DNA of 59,846 bases from Chitinophaga pinensis (GCA_945865645.1 CAMBEI010000009.1:1-59846); one strand, 5' to 3'. Shown: positions 17,663-26,770, numbered from the stretch's first letter. Translations and numbers: made by a program. Notes: generated from the letters alone by a model not told the origin.

Positions 17663-18841
17663 ATGAAGAAAGTTTACTTTTTTATTGGCATGTTGTTATT
17701 TGTAAGTGTGTCAAATGTTAATGCACAAATTCTAATGCAATGGAATACATTTGGGAATGTAGGTACTGAAACAACTGAACCAAGTATCTTTAATGATCCT
17801 AATTTATCAGGAATTACGAATCTTACACAAGGTAGTATAACCGCAGCAACTAATAGTAATCGGTTTGGAGGTAGTGGTTGGTTTAATGTTGGTAACACTG
17901 CATTAGGTAATACAATTACCGAAGCAGTAGCAGGGAATGATTATATACAATTTATAATTACTCCGAATACGGGGTACTCTTTTACTCCCACCTCTCTCGT
18001 TTTTACATGGGATAGATCAAGCTCAGGGCCTTCAAGTGTAGCACTTAGGTCATCTGTTGATTCATATGCTAATGACTTAGGCACCGTAACCGATATGTCC
18101 TCTGGTGGCTCTTCAACCACTACAACGAGAACTATTACAATTTCTGCATTAACAAATATTTCTTCAGCAACAACATTTCGTTTATACGGTTATGCTGCAA
18201 CAGCACCAGCCGGAACAGGAGGCTTTGATAACGCATCATCAGTGGTGGATGTTCAGTTGAATGGTACTACCACTGCTGTCTCACTTCCTATCACCATAAA
18301 TTACTTTAATGGAACCAAACAGGGCATCAATCATTTATTAAACTGGAAAGTTACCTGCACCAACACATCAAGTGCAATCATGACTTTAGAACGCAGTGCC
18401 GATTCAAGGAACTTTATCAGCATTAATAGCATTACCGCCGATGCGGTACGTTGTAACCAGCCATTCAGTTATACTGATGTAAATCCAATAAAAGGGATGA
18501 ACTATTACCGCCTTAAATTGGTGGATGCAGATGGTAAGATTTCGTACAGCAGTATTGTGGCTTTATTAAATGCCGTTAAAGGTTTTGATATTGTTAGCAT
18601 TGCACCCAACCCGGTTGTAACCGATAATTTTAAACTTAATATTGCCTGTGCACAGGCGAGTAAAATTGAGGTAAGCATTTATGATATGCAGGGCCGTTTG
18701 GTAAACAGACAATCGCTTAATTTAATTGCCGGTTTCAACAGCCTGCCTTTTAATGTAGCAAGTCTGTCATCGGGCAGTTATACCATCCGTGGCAGTATAA
18801 ATGATGATAAAACAAGAGTGATGCGTTTTGTAAAGGAATAA
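17663..18841 (+). CDS. Secreted protein with type IX secretion (type A) C-terminal sorting domain
   Basis: This is a 392-residue protein. A signal peptide (about 1-22, ending NVNAQ) leads into a beta-rich, Ser/Thr/Asn-rich domain (about 23-205) with no recognised family. Next comes a region of about 100 residues that begins LPITINYFNGTKQG and includes LERSADSRNF and NYYRLKLVDADGKISYS. This is the usual pre-CTD Ig-like module of Bacteroidota. The C-terminal domain (about 310-392) has SIAPNPV, VSIYDMQGRLV and LSSGSYTIR, diagnostic of T9SS type A cargo. It should be exported by the Sec pathway, then secreted across the outer membrane by T9SS and often anchored there. The role of the N-terminal domain is unknown. 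Confidence 0.88.
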   Translation: MKKVYFFIGMLLFVSVSNVNAQILMQWNTFGNVGTETTEPSIFNDPNLSGITNLTQGSITAATNSNRFGGSGWFNVGNTALGNTITEAVAGNDYIQFIITPNTGYSFTPTSLVFTWDRSSSGPSSVALRSSVDSYANDLGTVTDMSSGGSSTTTTRTITISALTNISSATTFRLYGYAATAPAGTGGFDNASSVVDVQLNGTTTAVSLPITINYFNGTKQGINHLLNWKVTCTNTSSAIMTLERSADSRNFISINSITADAVRCNQPFSYTDVNPIKGMNYYRLKLVDADGKISYSSIVALLNAVKGFDIVSIAPNPVVTDNFKLNIACAQASKIEVSIYDMQGRLVNRQSLNLIAGFNSLPFNVASLSSGSYTIRGSINDDKTRVMRFVKE

Positions 18842-18860
18842 TTATAATCAGCTTTCTATT

Positions 18861-18899
18861 CAAAAGCCCTGTTAAGTTTTACACTATGCAGGGCTTTTG
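18861..18899 (+). terminator. Terminator after the T9SS-sorted protein gene
   Basis: CAAAAGCCCTG and CAGGGCTTTTG form a perfect 11-bp stem with a 17-base loop, 19 bases after the stop. A second small hairpin (AAACTGATT/AATCAGTTT, 18972-18994) lies further on in the otherwise empty 296-bp gap. Confidence 0.75.
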
Positions 18900-19137
18900 G
18901 CATTTAATGTTCCCTTGGGTGCATTTTACCCTAAGTATAATTACTAAAACAACCTATTGGGGGGTAGTTTAAAACTGATTAACAAAATCAGTTTCAGTTA
19001 GATGTAAACTTACTTTAAATTTTATAATTTAAAACGAACTAAAATAGGATAATGCACTACACTTATTCTTATGCGCCTGTTTTTCCTACAGTTGCTTATG
19101 CTTACAAATACTTCTAATTATTAAATGAAATATATCA

Positions 19138-19623
19138 TTAGCCGTCATTTGAGTCGATAATTTTATCTATTTGGTCTTGCGTATTGTTTGTGCTATTCTC
19201 TTTTGCTACCACCTGCTGTTCTGTATTTTTTGGTTTATTAAAAAACAACATTTTAATCGCAATAACAATCATAAGTAAAGCAAATATCTTTTTTAAAGAT
19301 TCCTGCGACATGCTTAATGCGAGTTTGCTACCAAAAAAACTGCCTATTAAAAATCCAATGGCTAGTATGCCTACAACTTTAAAATCTACATGTTCTTGTT
19401 TATAATATTGTAATACACCTAAAATACCTACCGGTAGCATGATCAGTGCAAGTGAGGTGCCTTGTGCAGTTTTTTGACTAAAGCCAATAAAATAGATTAG
19501 GGCAGGCACAATAATAATACCACCACCTACACCTACCATACCGCTTAAGATACCTGCCGCAATTCCCGTCATTATAATTATAAGAATAATTTGTGTGTCC
19601 ATTTGTTGTTTTTTTGTACTCAT
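19138..19623 (-). CDS. Half-size TSUP (TauE/SafE) family permease
   Basis: This 161-residue membrane protein has one TSUP repeat. The first helix region contains GILSGMVGVGGGIIIVPAL, the signature of the sulfite exporter TauE/SafE family. About four transmembrane helices end near residue 120, followed by a hydrophilic tail. Full-length TSUP proteins have two such repeats (about 250 residues), so this form probably acts as a dimer. The substrate (an organosulfur anion or sulfite in the family) cannot be assigned. The ATG overlaps the stop of the pyrophosphatase gene by four bases (ATGA), which suggests translational coupling. There is no sign of a frameshifted second half downstream. Confidence 0.82.
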   Translation of the reverse strand: MSTKKQQMDTQIILIIIMTGIAAGILSGMVGVGGGIIIVPALIYFIGFSQKTAQGTSLALIMLPVGILGVLQYYKQEHVDFKVVGILAIGFLIGSFFGSKLALSMSQESLKKIFALLMIVIAIKMLFFNKPKNTEQQVVAKENSTNNTQDQIDKIIDSNDG

Positions 19624-20159
19624 TTTTTAAAATTAGTTTTATAAAATGAAATAGCAGTTTCTATCACTTTATAAGCGGCTTCTTTATCCTGAAATTCGTC
19701 AATTTCTACTTTTTTATTTTCCAGCACTTTATATTGTTCAAAATAATTACGAAGTACGGCAATAAAATGCTGGGGTAATTCATTCACATTGCTGATGTAA
19801 TTAACGGCAGGGTCTTTGCTAGCTACAGCAATAATTTTATCGTCTTTTTCGCCGTTATCAATCATTTGCATATTACCAATTACAGTAGCTTCTACAAGGC
19901 AAAGTGGTTGAATACTTTCGCTACAAATTACTAAAATATCCAAAGGGTCATTATCCTGCCCAAGTGTTTGTGGTATAAAGCCATAATTAACGGGATAGTG
20001 AAAAGAGGAATAGATAACACGATCTAGTTTTAATAAACCGGTTTTTTTATCTATCTCGTATTTTGATTTTGATCCTTGTGGAATTTCAATGAGTGCATTA
20101 ATTATTTGTGGTGCCTTATCTCCGTATTCTGCGCCGTGCCATGGGTGTAGGGTGAACAT
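19620..20159 (-). CDS. ppa: Inorganic pyrophosphatase, family I
   Basis: It hydrolyses pyrophosphate to phosphate in the cytoplasm and pulls biosynthetic reactions forward. The family signature DNDPLDILV, with its metal-binding aspartates, is at about residues 67-75. IPQGSKSKYEID and YPVNYGFIPQT precede it. At 179 residues it has the usual length for the prokaryotic hexameric type. It is the first gene of a two-gene unit with the downstream TSUP permease. Confidence 0.95.
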   Translation of the reverse strand: MFTLHPWHGAEYGDKAPQIINALIEIPQGSKSKYEIDKKTGLLKLDRVIYSSFHYPVNYGFIPQTLGQDNDPLDILVICSESIQPLCLVEATVIGNMQMIDNGEKDDKIIAVASKDPAVNYISNVNELPQHFIAVLRNYFEQYKVLENKKVEIDEFQDKEAAYKVIETAISFYKTNFKK

Positions 20160-20234
20160 ATGTGTGGGTTTAAAAATTGCTCAGTTATTATTTTGAAAAT
20201 GTTACTGCTAATGTTATTTATAAGCATCTAAAAC

Positions 20235-20468
20235 TTAAACATTTCGGTCATGTAAGATACCCGTTGCAATAAATAATTTCCAGTTGTTAGAGAAATGGAT
20301 ATCACGGATGCCAAAGGCAAAAATGAGGTCTATAAAAAAACAACCGGTAATATTTATGAATAAGGTACTCCAGGGAAACAGCCTAGTGTTGAATAATATA
20401 CTACAAGCAAACCGGAGTATAAATCCAATAGCACCGCCCATTCCTACAAGTAATAAATTTTTAATCAT
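20235..20468 (-). pseudogene. crcB: Truncated fluoride channel crcB/fluC
   Basis: The 77-residue ORF contains the start of a CrcB/Fluc channel: GMGGAIGFILRF near the N terminus, then PWSTLFINITGCFFIDLIF and an ATGI segment. Intact CrcB proteins are about 120-130 residues and continue with a GGFTTFSTF pore motif right after the ATG(F) segment. Here the frame reads ILHDRNV and stops. The next 75 bases in any frame do not resume the family sequence. The conserved second half is therefore missing, so the gene is probably non-functional. A sequencing deletion cannot be excluded. Confidence 0.75.
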
Positions 20469-20476
20469 ATACTGAT

Positions 20477-20884
20477 TTATAGGTTCTCTGAAAAAGTATA
20501 TTTCAAATCAATCAGCCATTTTCCTTGGGTACGTAGCGCTTTTAAAATAGTGCTATCTGTTCGTCTATAACTATTGCTATAATTAAATAAACAAACACTG
20601 TCGGTAGCATAACTGAGGTTGTTAACAATAATATCGGCTTGTTTATATTTTTCTAGTGTAGCTTTATCTTTATGGCCATACTCAATTTTAATACGTTCAA
20701 ATATTTGAGTATTAATATCCTCTTTTAATAGGAATTGTTCTGCTTGTTTAAAATCATTGTTGAGCACATTACGTATAAAGGCAGTAGCCACTTCTACATC
20801 GGTAATGGGAGTTTTTTTTGCTTTGCTATTACAGGCAAAAAATGCAAACGCCAAAATTATTAAAATAAAATAGTTTTTAAACAT
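20477..20884 (-). CDS. Lipoprotein of the DUF4878-like type
   Basis: This 135-residue protein has an N-terminal hydrophobic signal and lipobox FFAC (Cys about 18). The mature part reads VATAFIRNVLNNDFKQAEQFL and ends with a short beta-rich part (GKWLIDLKY). This is the NTF2-like arrangement of DUF4878 proteins, which resemble the periplasmic lumazine-fold family. The function is unknown. It is first in age or divergence among three neighbouring lipoproteins and the least similar of them. The truncated crcB follows nine bases downstream. Confidence 0.7.
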   Translation of the reverse strand: MFKNYFILIILAFAFFACNSKAKKTPITDVEVATAFIRNVLNNDFKQAEQFLLKEDINTQIFERIKIEYGHKDKATLEKYKQADIIVNNLSYATDSVCLFNYSNSYRRTDSTILKALRTQGKWLIDLKYTFSENL

Positions 20885-20922
20885 GGTTAAAGTTAAACAT
20901 CTTTTTATTATAGTTACTAATA

Positions 20923-21492
20923 CTATTTTTTAAAATTTTTATTTATCGAATCTAGAGCTTTCATTCCTTTATTCATAATCATTTTTAGGGAGTCGGTGCT
21001 CATGGACTCTATTTTTTTCATTTGATCTTTAAAATTGCCCATTTCCATTTCATTTATTCCTTTTTCTTTAATTTTTTCAGCGCCTATGCCCATCATGGTA
21101 TTTATGTCCATGGCAACTTTCCAGGCGCCAGCTTCTTTTTTTAAAACAAAATTTATTGATTCTCCATTTTGTAATTCTTTTACATTTACAGTTGCTTTAT
21201 CACCTTCAATTTTAGCTTCACTCATTTTCATTTTACTTTTATCAAATTGTTCATCTGGTTTTTCTTCAATGGTATTATCTTTCATTTGCATACCCATTTC
21301 CAGCATATCAAAAATAGGCTTGCTATCGGTGGTAGCTAAATTACGGGCAGCTGTTATGTCTTTTTTTGCCATTGCATCAAAGAAGTTGGTTAACACCGTT
21401 TTAGGATCTCCAGCGCTACTGCTATTGTTATTATTGCAGCCACTAAGGTAAAGGGCTAAAATTGCGAATAGGGTAACAAGTATCTTTTTCAT
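20923..21492 (-). CDS. DUF4878-like lipoprotein, paralogue 2
   Basis: This 189-residue protein has a lipobox YLSGC (Cys about 19) and an NTF2-like domain of DUF4878 type. An N-terminal helix includes VLTNFFDAMAKKDITAARNLAT and strands include GAWKVAMDIN. The C-terminal extension of about 50 residues is Met/Lys-rich and ends DSLKMIMNKGMKALDS, nearly matching the end of the neighbour at 21561. The cluster probably arose by tandem duplication. It is expected to be anchored in the inner or outer membrane. No function is known. Confidence 0.75.
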   Translation of the reverse strand: MKKILVTLFAILALYLSGCNNNNSSSAGDPKTVLTNFFDAMAKKDITAARNLATTDSKPIFDMLEMGMQMKDNTIEEKPDEQFDKSKMKMSEAKIEGDKATVNVKELQNGESINFVLKKEAGAWKVAMDINTMMGIGAEKIKEKGINEMEMGNFKDQMKKIESMSTDSLKMIMNKGMKALDSINKNFKK

Positions 21493-21560
21493 AAAGTATT
21501 ATTTAGTATTAATTGGGTAAAAATAATTTTTATTTAATTCCTTTTTTCCTTTTTAAAAGA

Positions 21561-22154
21561 TTATGGGGTCTTTTTTTTCTTATCTAAGGAGTCTAATGCT
21601 TTAAGGCCTTTATTTATGAGCATTTTTAAAGAATCGGGGTTCATTTGTTGTAATTTTTGAACTCCTGTTTTTAAATCTACTTTTTTGCTACCCATATTAC
21701 CTTTCATGCTATTAAACATTTGATTACCTGGCTTTGATAAGGCTATTTTCCACCTGTTATTTTCTTTAACCAACTCAAAAGTTTGGGTTATAGTTTTTGG
21801 GCGAGATGTAGTTTTTAGATTATTATTAACAATAACGGCTTCAACTGTAGCATAATCCCCATCGATACGTTCATTTTTAAAACTATATGCTACATCTTTT
21901 GCTTGCTCTTTAAACTCATCAATCATTTTAGTTTTTATTTTTTTCATGCCTTCGGGGTCCAATTTGCTCATTATTTTTTCTGCAGCATCAAGTAATGCTC
22001 CGTCGGCGCTAGTAATATAGTTTTTCATATTATCTACATCACCTTTTTTCATTGCTATAAACATACCATCTAATGTATCTGTAGGAGGGGTGGAGGGTTC
22101 ATTACAGCTAACTAAAATTAACATTAGGCAGCAGGTTACAATAATTATTTTCAT
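21561..22154 (-). CDS. DUF4878-like lipoprotein, paralogue 3
   Basis: This 197-residue protein has a lipobox ILVSC (Cys about 17). It shows the same layout as the neighbour at 20923: PTDTLDGMFIAMKKGDVDNMKNYIT, a beta-rich centre with NNRWKIALSKPG, and a C-terminal DSLKMLINKGLKALDS. All three genes run the same way with gaps of 38 and 68 bp, so they are probably cotranscribed. The family role is unknown. Confidence 0.75.
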   Translation of the reverse strand: MKIIIVTCCLMLILVSCNEPSTPPTDTLDGMFIAMKKGDVDNMKNYITSADGALLDAAEKIMSKLDPEGMKKIKTKMIDEFKEQAKDVAYSFKNERIDGDYATVEAVIVNNNLKTTSRPKTITQTFELVKENNRWKIALSKPGNQMFNSMKGNMGSKKVDLKTGVQKLQQMNPDSLKMLINKGLKALDSLDKKKKTP

Positions 22155-22373
22155 ACAATAATTGGGTTGGTTAATGATATAAAATTATCGTTATTGGTTG
22201 GTAAAAAAGTTAAAAATTTAATAATAAATGCAGCGGTATTTATTTTCTATATTAACCAAGGATTACAGCGAATAAATGATTAGTAGTAATTTACACGAAT
22301 TGCACGTAATTAGTAGAGGAGGGTTAATTATTTTGCCTAATCAGAATATAAAATTAAATTTTAATTGCACTAT

Positions 22374-22400
22374 AAAAAAAGAGGCAGCTTTAGCTGCCTC
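22374..22400 (-). terminator. Terminator after phoH
   Basis: GAGGCAGC-TAAA-GCTGCCTC is a perfect 8-bp G/C-rich stem followed on the minus strand by seven T's, about 30 bases after the phoH stop. Confidence 0.9.
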
Positions 22401-22432
22401 AATTATATTAGTGGGTAAAAAATAAATTGCGA

Positions 22433-23419
22433 TCAGCTTTTCTTTTGTTCTTTTTGTTCAGTTATCCTTAAGTCATCGCTATTATAGGCTTTTATAATTT
22501 GCTTAACCAACCTATGCCTTACCACATCTTCTTCATCTAGCTCAATATGGGCAATACCTTCTACATTTTTTAAAATGCGGGTTGCTTTAAATAAACCACT
22601 TTGTTGATTTTTGGGCAAATCAATTTGCGTAGGGTCGCCGGTGATAATAGCTTTGGCATTTGGGCCAATTCTGGTTAAAAACATTTTGATTTGTAAATCA
22701 TTGGTATTTTGGGCTTCATCCAAAATAATAAATGCATTATCGAGCGTACGGCCACGCATATAGGCTAGTGGCGCAATTTCGATGGTACGGGTACTCATAT
22801 AATAACCCAATTTATCGGCAGGTATCATATCATCTAGCGCATCGTATAAAGGGCGTAAGTATGGGTCAATTTTTTCTTTCAAATCACCAGGTAAAAAACC
22901 TAGACTTTCACCAGCTTCCACAGCAGGCCTTGTTAAGATAATTTTTTTTACCGATTTATTTTTTAATGCCCTTACAGCCAATGCTACAGCCGTATAGGTT
23001 TTTCCTGTACCTGCGGGCCCTATGGCAAATAGAATATCATTTTTATCACAAGCTTCCACCATCTTTTTTTGATTGGCAGTACGCGCCCTTACCGTTTTCC
23101 CGTTGGGACCAAATACGAGTACATCATTGGGGTTACGATCCATAAAATTGTCAATAGCACGTTCATCATCGCCACCTAATATTTGCTCAAAATAATTGGC
23201 ACTCATGTGGCTGTTTCGTTCAAGATACCGGAGAATGAGATTAATTTTTTCCCTAGCCCCTTCAATTTGTTCCGGAGCTCCGCTTAATTTTATTTGCGTA
23301 CCACGACTAAGAATTTTTAAGAGGGGAAATTTCTTTTTTAAAATGTCTAACTTACCGTTGTTTACACCAAAAAATTCAATAGGGTTAACGGTTTCGAGAT
23401 TGATGATCGTTTCTGTCAA
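22433..23419 (-). CDS. PhoH family ATPase
   Basis: This is a 328-residue P-loop ATPase. The N-terminal part (about 1-110) is the RNA-binding KH-like region found in PhoH/YbeZ-type proteins. It is followed by the Walker A GPAGTGKTYTAVALAVRAL (about residues 138-156) and the Walker B-like NAFIILDEAQN. KAIITGDPTQIDLP completes the SF1-helicase-like core. In other bacteria the partner is the endoribonuclease YbeY, and the family is linked to rRNA processing and RNA turnover. It is not next to ybeY here. It is monocistronic, with a clear terminator. Confidence 0.93.
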   Translation of the reverse strand: MTETIINLETVNPIEFFGVNNGKLDILKKKFPLLKILSRGTQIKLSGAPEQIEGAREKINLILRYLERNSHMSANYFEQILGGDDERAIDNFMDRNPNDVLVFGPNGKTVRARTANQKKMVEACDKNDILFAIGPAGTGKTYTAVALAVRALKNKSVKKIILTRPAVEAGESLGFLPGDLKEKIDPYLRPLYDALDDMIPADKLGYYMSTRTIEIAPLAYMRGRTLDNAFIILDEAQNTNDLQIKMFLTRIGPNAKAIITGDPTQIDLPKNQQSGLFKATRILKNVEGIAHIELDEEDVVRHRLVKQIIKAYNSDDLRITEQKEQKKS

Positions 23420-23809
23420 TGGGTTTAGTTTTTGCCACTGTTTCTGTTATGCTTTATTAATAGGGCATACATAGCAGCGGTTAGTGATCAATTAAATTTC
23501 ATTGTTACTACTAACTTGTCTCTGTACCAAATATAACACAATGATTTTAATATAATGTGTAATTACTTATACACAAAATAGATAAATAAGTGGAAAAGTT
23601 TGGAGCAGTTAAAGAAAATTAAATAGAGTATCTATTTTAATTTTTAATGTGTCTATTTTGTTAAATTAATAACATTTTTTTATAAATATTAATATACAAG
23701 AGGATATGTTTTACAGATAAAATTTTTAAATAGCGTATACTTTTTTAAAAACTACATAAATTTCTACTTTGTAAAAAATAGTATTAAAAATAGCAACTAG
23801 ATTAAAGAT
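23420..23809. other. 390-bp AT-rich intergenic region
   Basis: No ORF, RNA or repeat array is recognised. The sequence is strongly AT-rich. It must hold the phoH promoter and the 3' end of the acyl-CoA synthetase unit. Confidence 0.6.
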
Positions 23810-25471
23810 TTATTTTTCCCATATAATCACCTCCTTATCTGCATACCATACAGGGTATTTTAGTAAATGCATTTTTTCTATTTCATTTCGTTTAACTTTT
23901 AAGGTAGGGGTAAGCAACCCATTTTCTATGCTCCAGCTGTTGTCTATAATGACTAGTTTTTCTAATTTTTCAAACCCTTCTAACTGCCTATTGACCAATT
24001 TTAAAAAAAGAGTTAATTCATTTACAATTTCTTCTTTATTATTTTTACTTCCTTCTTCTGTAAGTGTAATTAATGCTATGGGCTGTGGTATGCCGGTACC
24101 TACAACACAAACTTGTTCTATTTTTGTATTGGCCAATAATTGCATTTCAATGGGCGATGGCGATATATATTTGCCTTTGTCTGTTTTAAATTGGTCTTTA
24201 ATTCGCCCTGTAATGGATAAAAATCCATCTGCATCATACTCGGCTATATCGCCGGTTTTTAAATAGTTGTCTTCATCGAACATCTCTGCTGTTAATGCGG
24301 GTTCTTTGTAATATCCAACCATATTGCTATTGCTTTTTACGCACAGTTCACCATCTACAGTAAATTTTACTAGTAACCCGGGTAGTGCTCTGCCCACTTT
24401 TCCAATGCGATATTGGGTAGGAGAGTCAAAATGCGCATACACGCAATCCTCCGTCATGCCATAAGCTTGGCGTATGGGAATATTTAAGTTGATAAACCAT
24501 TTTTGTAACTCGGGTGCAAGAGGAGCTGCTGCGCTGTAAATATGTGTTGCTTTTGCTAGCCCTAATTTTTTTCGAATACTATTTTTAATTATTGTGTTTA
24601 GCAAAGGAATAGCTAAGAGGATGTTTAATTTTTTTTGTGGTATTTTTTTTAATATTCCTTCCCTAAGTTTACCCCAGATACGGGGCACGCCAAAAAATAA
24701 TTCAGGTTCTGTTTCTATTAAGTTTTTAGAAAAAGATGTTATATTTTCTGCGAAAGAAATGACCGCACCAAAATAAATGCCATACATCTCAATAGCCATT
24801 CTTTCTGCGATATGGCATAAAGGTAAATAGGAAAACAAACGGGGCTTTAAGGGCATTTTTAAAGTGCTTACAACCAAGGGTACTATTGTGTCAAATGCTG
24901 ATATAGTATGCATTACGCCCTTGCTATTGCCTGTTGTTCCGGAAGTGTAAATGATGGTGAATATATCTTTGGCCTGCCAGTTGTACACATTTTGTAGCGG
25001 GGCATTATTTGCAATCAACTCTTCCGTTCTGTATTTTTCTGCTGTTCCATAATTAGTAACGCTAATGCATATTGTACCGGTAGGAATACCTTCATTCTGT
25101 TGGGAAAAGTCATCTAGTTTGCCAATAATTATAGCTTTAGTATCGCTGTGTACTAAAATAGGTTTTATGCCTGCAGCTGATAAAGATGGATAAATTGGAA
25201 TAGAAATACAACCTGCCATCATAATGGCCAAATCTGAAATGATCCAATGTGAGCAGTTCTTGGATAAGATGGCAATATGATCTCCTCTTTTTAAGCCTAG
25301 TGTATGTAAGCCTGCGGCTAAGCGTCTCGCTTCGTCACCTGCCTGTGCCCAGGTCCATGTTTTCCATATTCCATCGAAAGGCTGTTGAAGAAAAATTTCA
25401 TTGGGGGTTTCTTTTTCCCACTTTATAAATTGCAGTAGAGGGGATGATGGTGTCATGCTAAAGATTTTCAA
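23810..25471 (-). CDS. AMP-dependent long-chain acyl-CoA synthetase-like protein
   Basis: This 553-residue member of the adenylate-forming family makes acyl-CoA from a fatty acid, ATP and CoA. The P-loop-like motif TIIYTSGTTGNSKGVMHT (about residues 169-186) is followed by ELFFGVPRIWGKL and QAYGMTEDC. The C-terminal module has LKTGDIAEYDADGFLSITGRIKD and PSPIEMQL, the hinge region. The form resembles FadD15/Faa-type enzymes (short, starting with EKETPNEIFL). The actual chain length preference is unknown. It is a single gene with no obvious partner. Confidence 0.9.
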   Translation of the reverse strand: MKIFSMTPSSPLLQFIKWEKETPNEIFLQQPFDGIWKTWTWAQAGDEARRLAAGLHTLGLKRGDHIAILSKNCSHWIISDLAIMMAGCISIPIYPSLSAAGIKPILVHSDTKAIIIGKLDDFSQQNEGIPTGTICISVTNYGTAEKYRTEELIANNAPLQNVYNWQAKDIFTIIYTSGTTGNSKGVMHTISAFDTIVPLVVSTLKMPLKPRLFSYLPLCHIAERMAIEMYGIYFGAVISFAENITSFSKNLIETEPELFFGVPRIWGKLREGILKKIPQKKLNILLAIPLLNTIIKNSIRKKLGLAKATHIYSAAAPLAPELQKWFINLNIPIRQAYGMTEDCVYAHFDSPTQYRIGKVGRALPGLLVKFTVDGELCVKSNSNMVGYYKEPALTAEMFDEDNYLKTGDIAEYDADGFLSITGRIKDQFKTDKGKYISPSPIEMQLLANTKIEQVCVVGTGIPQPIALITLTEEGSKNNKEEIVNELTLFLKLVNRQLEGFEKLEKLVIIDNSWSIENGLLTPTLKVKRNEIEKMHLLKYPVWYADKEVIIWEK

Positions 25472-25538
25472 TCTCTAAACTAATCATTTTTTGGCAATAA
25501 GTAATTGGTTTTAGAAAGTTTTAAAATATTTTGACTTA

Positions 25539-26336
25539 TTATTCTAAAAGCTTTTCTTTCAATTTATCCCAAGTATTTAAACTGAGTATCGGCTCGTATT
25601 TAATGGTTATAGTTTTACTATATTCGGTAATATACTTTCCCCTTTCTTTTGATTCGGGATGTGAACTTATCCAAGCAAAATACTTATCTGATTCATTTTC
25701 TTTTTCGGCGAGAGCATACAAAAAATTGGCAAATGGTTGAGGATTAATTTTTGATTTAACGAGGTAGTCAATAGCTTTAATGTCTGCTGCTTTTTCTAAA
25801 CTTCTGTCAAATGCGGATGAAGATAGTAGTTTTACAGTTTGCTTTATAATTTCTGTGCCATTATTACCTGCTGTCATAGAAATTAAAGCTGTTAGTCCCA
25901 CTTCTTTGATCAACTTTTTCATAATGTGATTAAGCTCAATGTGGGCAATTTCATGACAAATTACGCCACTCAGTTCTTCTTGATTTTCAGATGATAGGAT
26001 TAATCCACTATAGACCAATAAGTGTCCATTAGGTAATGCAAAAGCATTTATTTCGTCTTTATTTATGATGTGAATTTTAATTATCTCCCTATCAATTTTA
26101 TTGGCTAAACAAATTTTATTTACGATGCTATCAATGACATTAATTACAAATGTATTTTTATTTTCTTTTTCTGTTTTTTGTAAAATATTCCAAAATAAGT
26201 CGCCAAGTTTTTCTTCTGTTTTATCAGTTACCTTTTTTATTTTAAAAATAGTATACCAGTCAATTTGTGATAATAAAAACCATGTTAAAAAAAACAATAC
26301 AATTATTGTAAGTCCTTGTAAAAATACCTTTTTCAT
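25539..26336 (-). CDS. M48 family metalloprotease
   Basis: This 265-residue protein has one N-terminal transmembrane segment or signal anchor (about 7-26). The zinc motif HEIAH is in GVICHEIAHIELNH (about 127-140). A downstream SLEKAADIKAIDYL provides the expected third ligand (Glu), and SSHPESKERGKYI is the conserved C-terminal motif of M48C/LoiP/BepA-like enzymes. It is probably a periplasmic or membrane quality-control protease. Its ATG overlaps the DUF4870 stop (TAATG), making it the last gene of a tightly coupled operon. Confidence 0.88.
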   Translation of the reverse strand: MKKVFLQGLTIIVLFFLTWFLLSQIDWYTIFKIKKVTDKTEEKLGDLFWNILQKTEKENKNTFVINVIDSIVNKICLANKIDREIIKIHIINKDEINAFALPNGHLLVYSGLILSSENQEELSGVICHEIAHIELNHIMKKLIKEVGLTALISMTAGNNGTEIIKQTVKLLSSSAFDRSLEKAADIKAIDYLVKSKINPQPFANFLYALAEKENESDKYFAWISSHPESKERGKYITEYSKTITIKYEPILSLNTWDKLKEKLLE

Positions 26337-26770
26337 TATTTTGCTTTACAAATTAAATTAGTTAAACTTCCATAAAACCACCATTCTACATGAATGCCTT
26401 TTCTTGTTTTTATTGCTGTATAAATGGTAGCAATGAATTCGAAAATATTGAAAATTATGGCCGATAGTAAATAAGCGAGGTATCTGCTTGTCATTTCTTC
26501 GGAGCTAAAAATTATAGAGACAGTCCACCAGAAAGCATAGCTATTAATAAAAAGCACAGATAATTGTGAGAGTAATGCTTGTGTACAATGCCAGCGTACA
26601 AAATAAGTTCCTTTTCTATTGCTCAAATAAAAAATTAAAGTAGCTATTAGATTTATAATGGGCAATGGTAAACCTGCAATGAGTGCAATTAATGACATGA
26701 GGTAGCTGTTTGAAGCTTTTTCTGCTTCATGTTCTCCAGGTATATAAGCAAATGTTGTATTATTTATCAT
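26336..26770 (-). CDS. DUF4870-like membrane protein
   Basis: This 144-residue protein has three or four predicted transmembrane helices. The pattern FYLSNRKGTYFVRWHCTQALLSQ matches the DUF4870 signature, in which a hydrophobic helix precedes an (F/Y)xxxHxxQAL motif. The C-terminal part reads TAIKTRKGIHVEWWFYGSL. The molecular role is unknown. The ATG at 26770 forms an ATGA overlap with the DUF2752 stop, which settles the start over 26791. Confidence 0.75.
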   Translation of the reverse strand: MINNTTFAYIPGEHEAEKASNSYLMSLIALIAGLPLPIINLIATLIFYLSNRKGTYFVRWHCTQALLSQLSVLFINSYAFWWTVSIIFSSEEMTSRYLAYLLSAIIFNIFEFIATIYTAIKTRKGIHVEWWFYGSLTNLICKAK

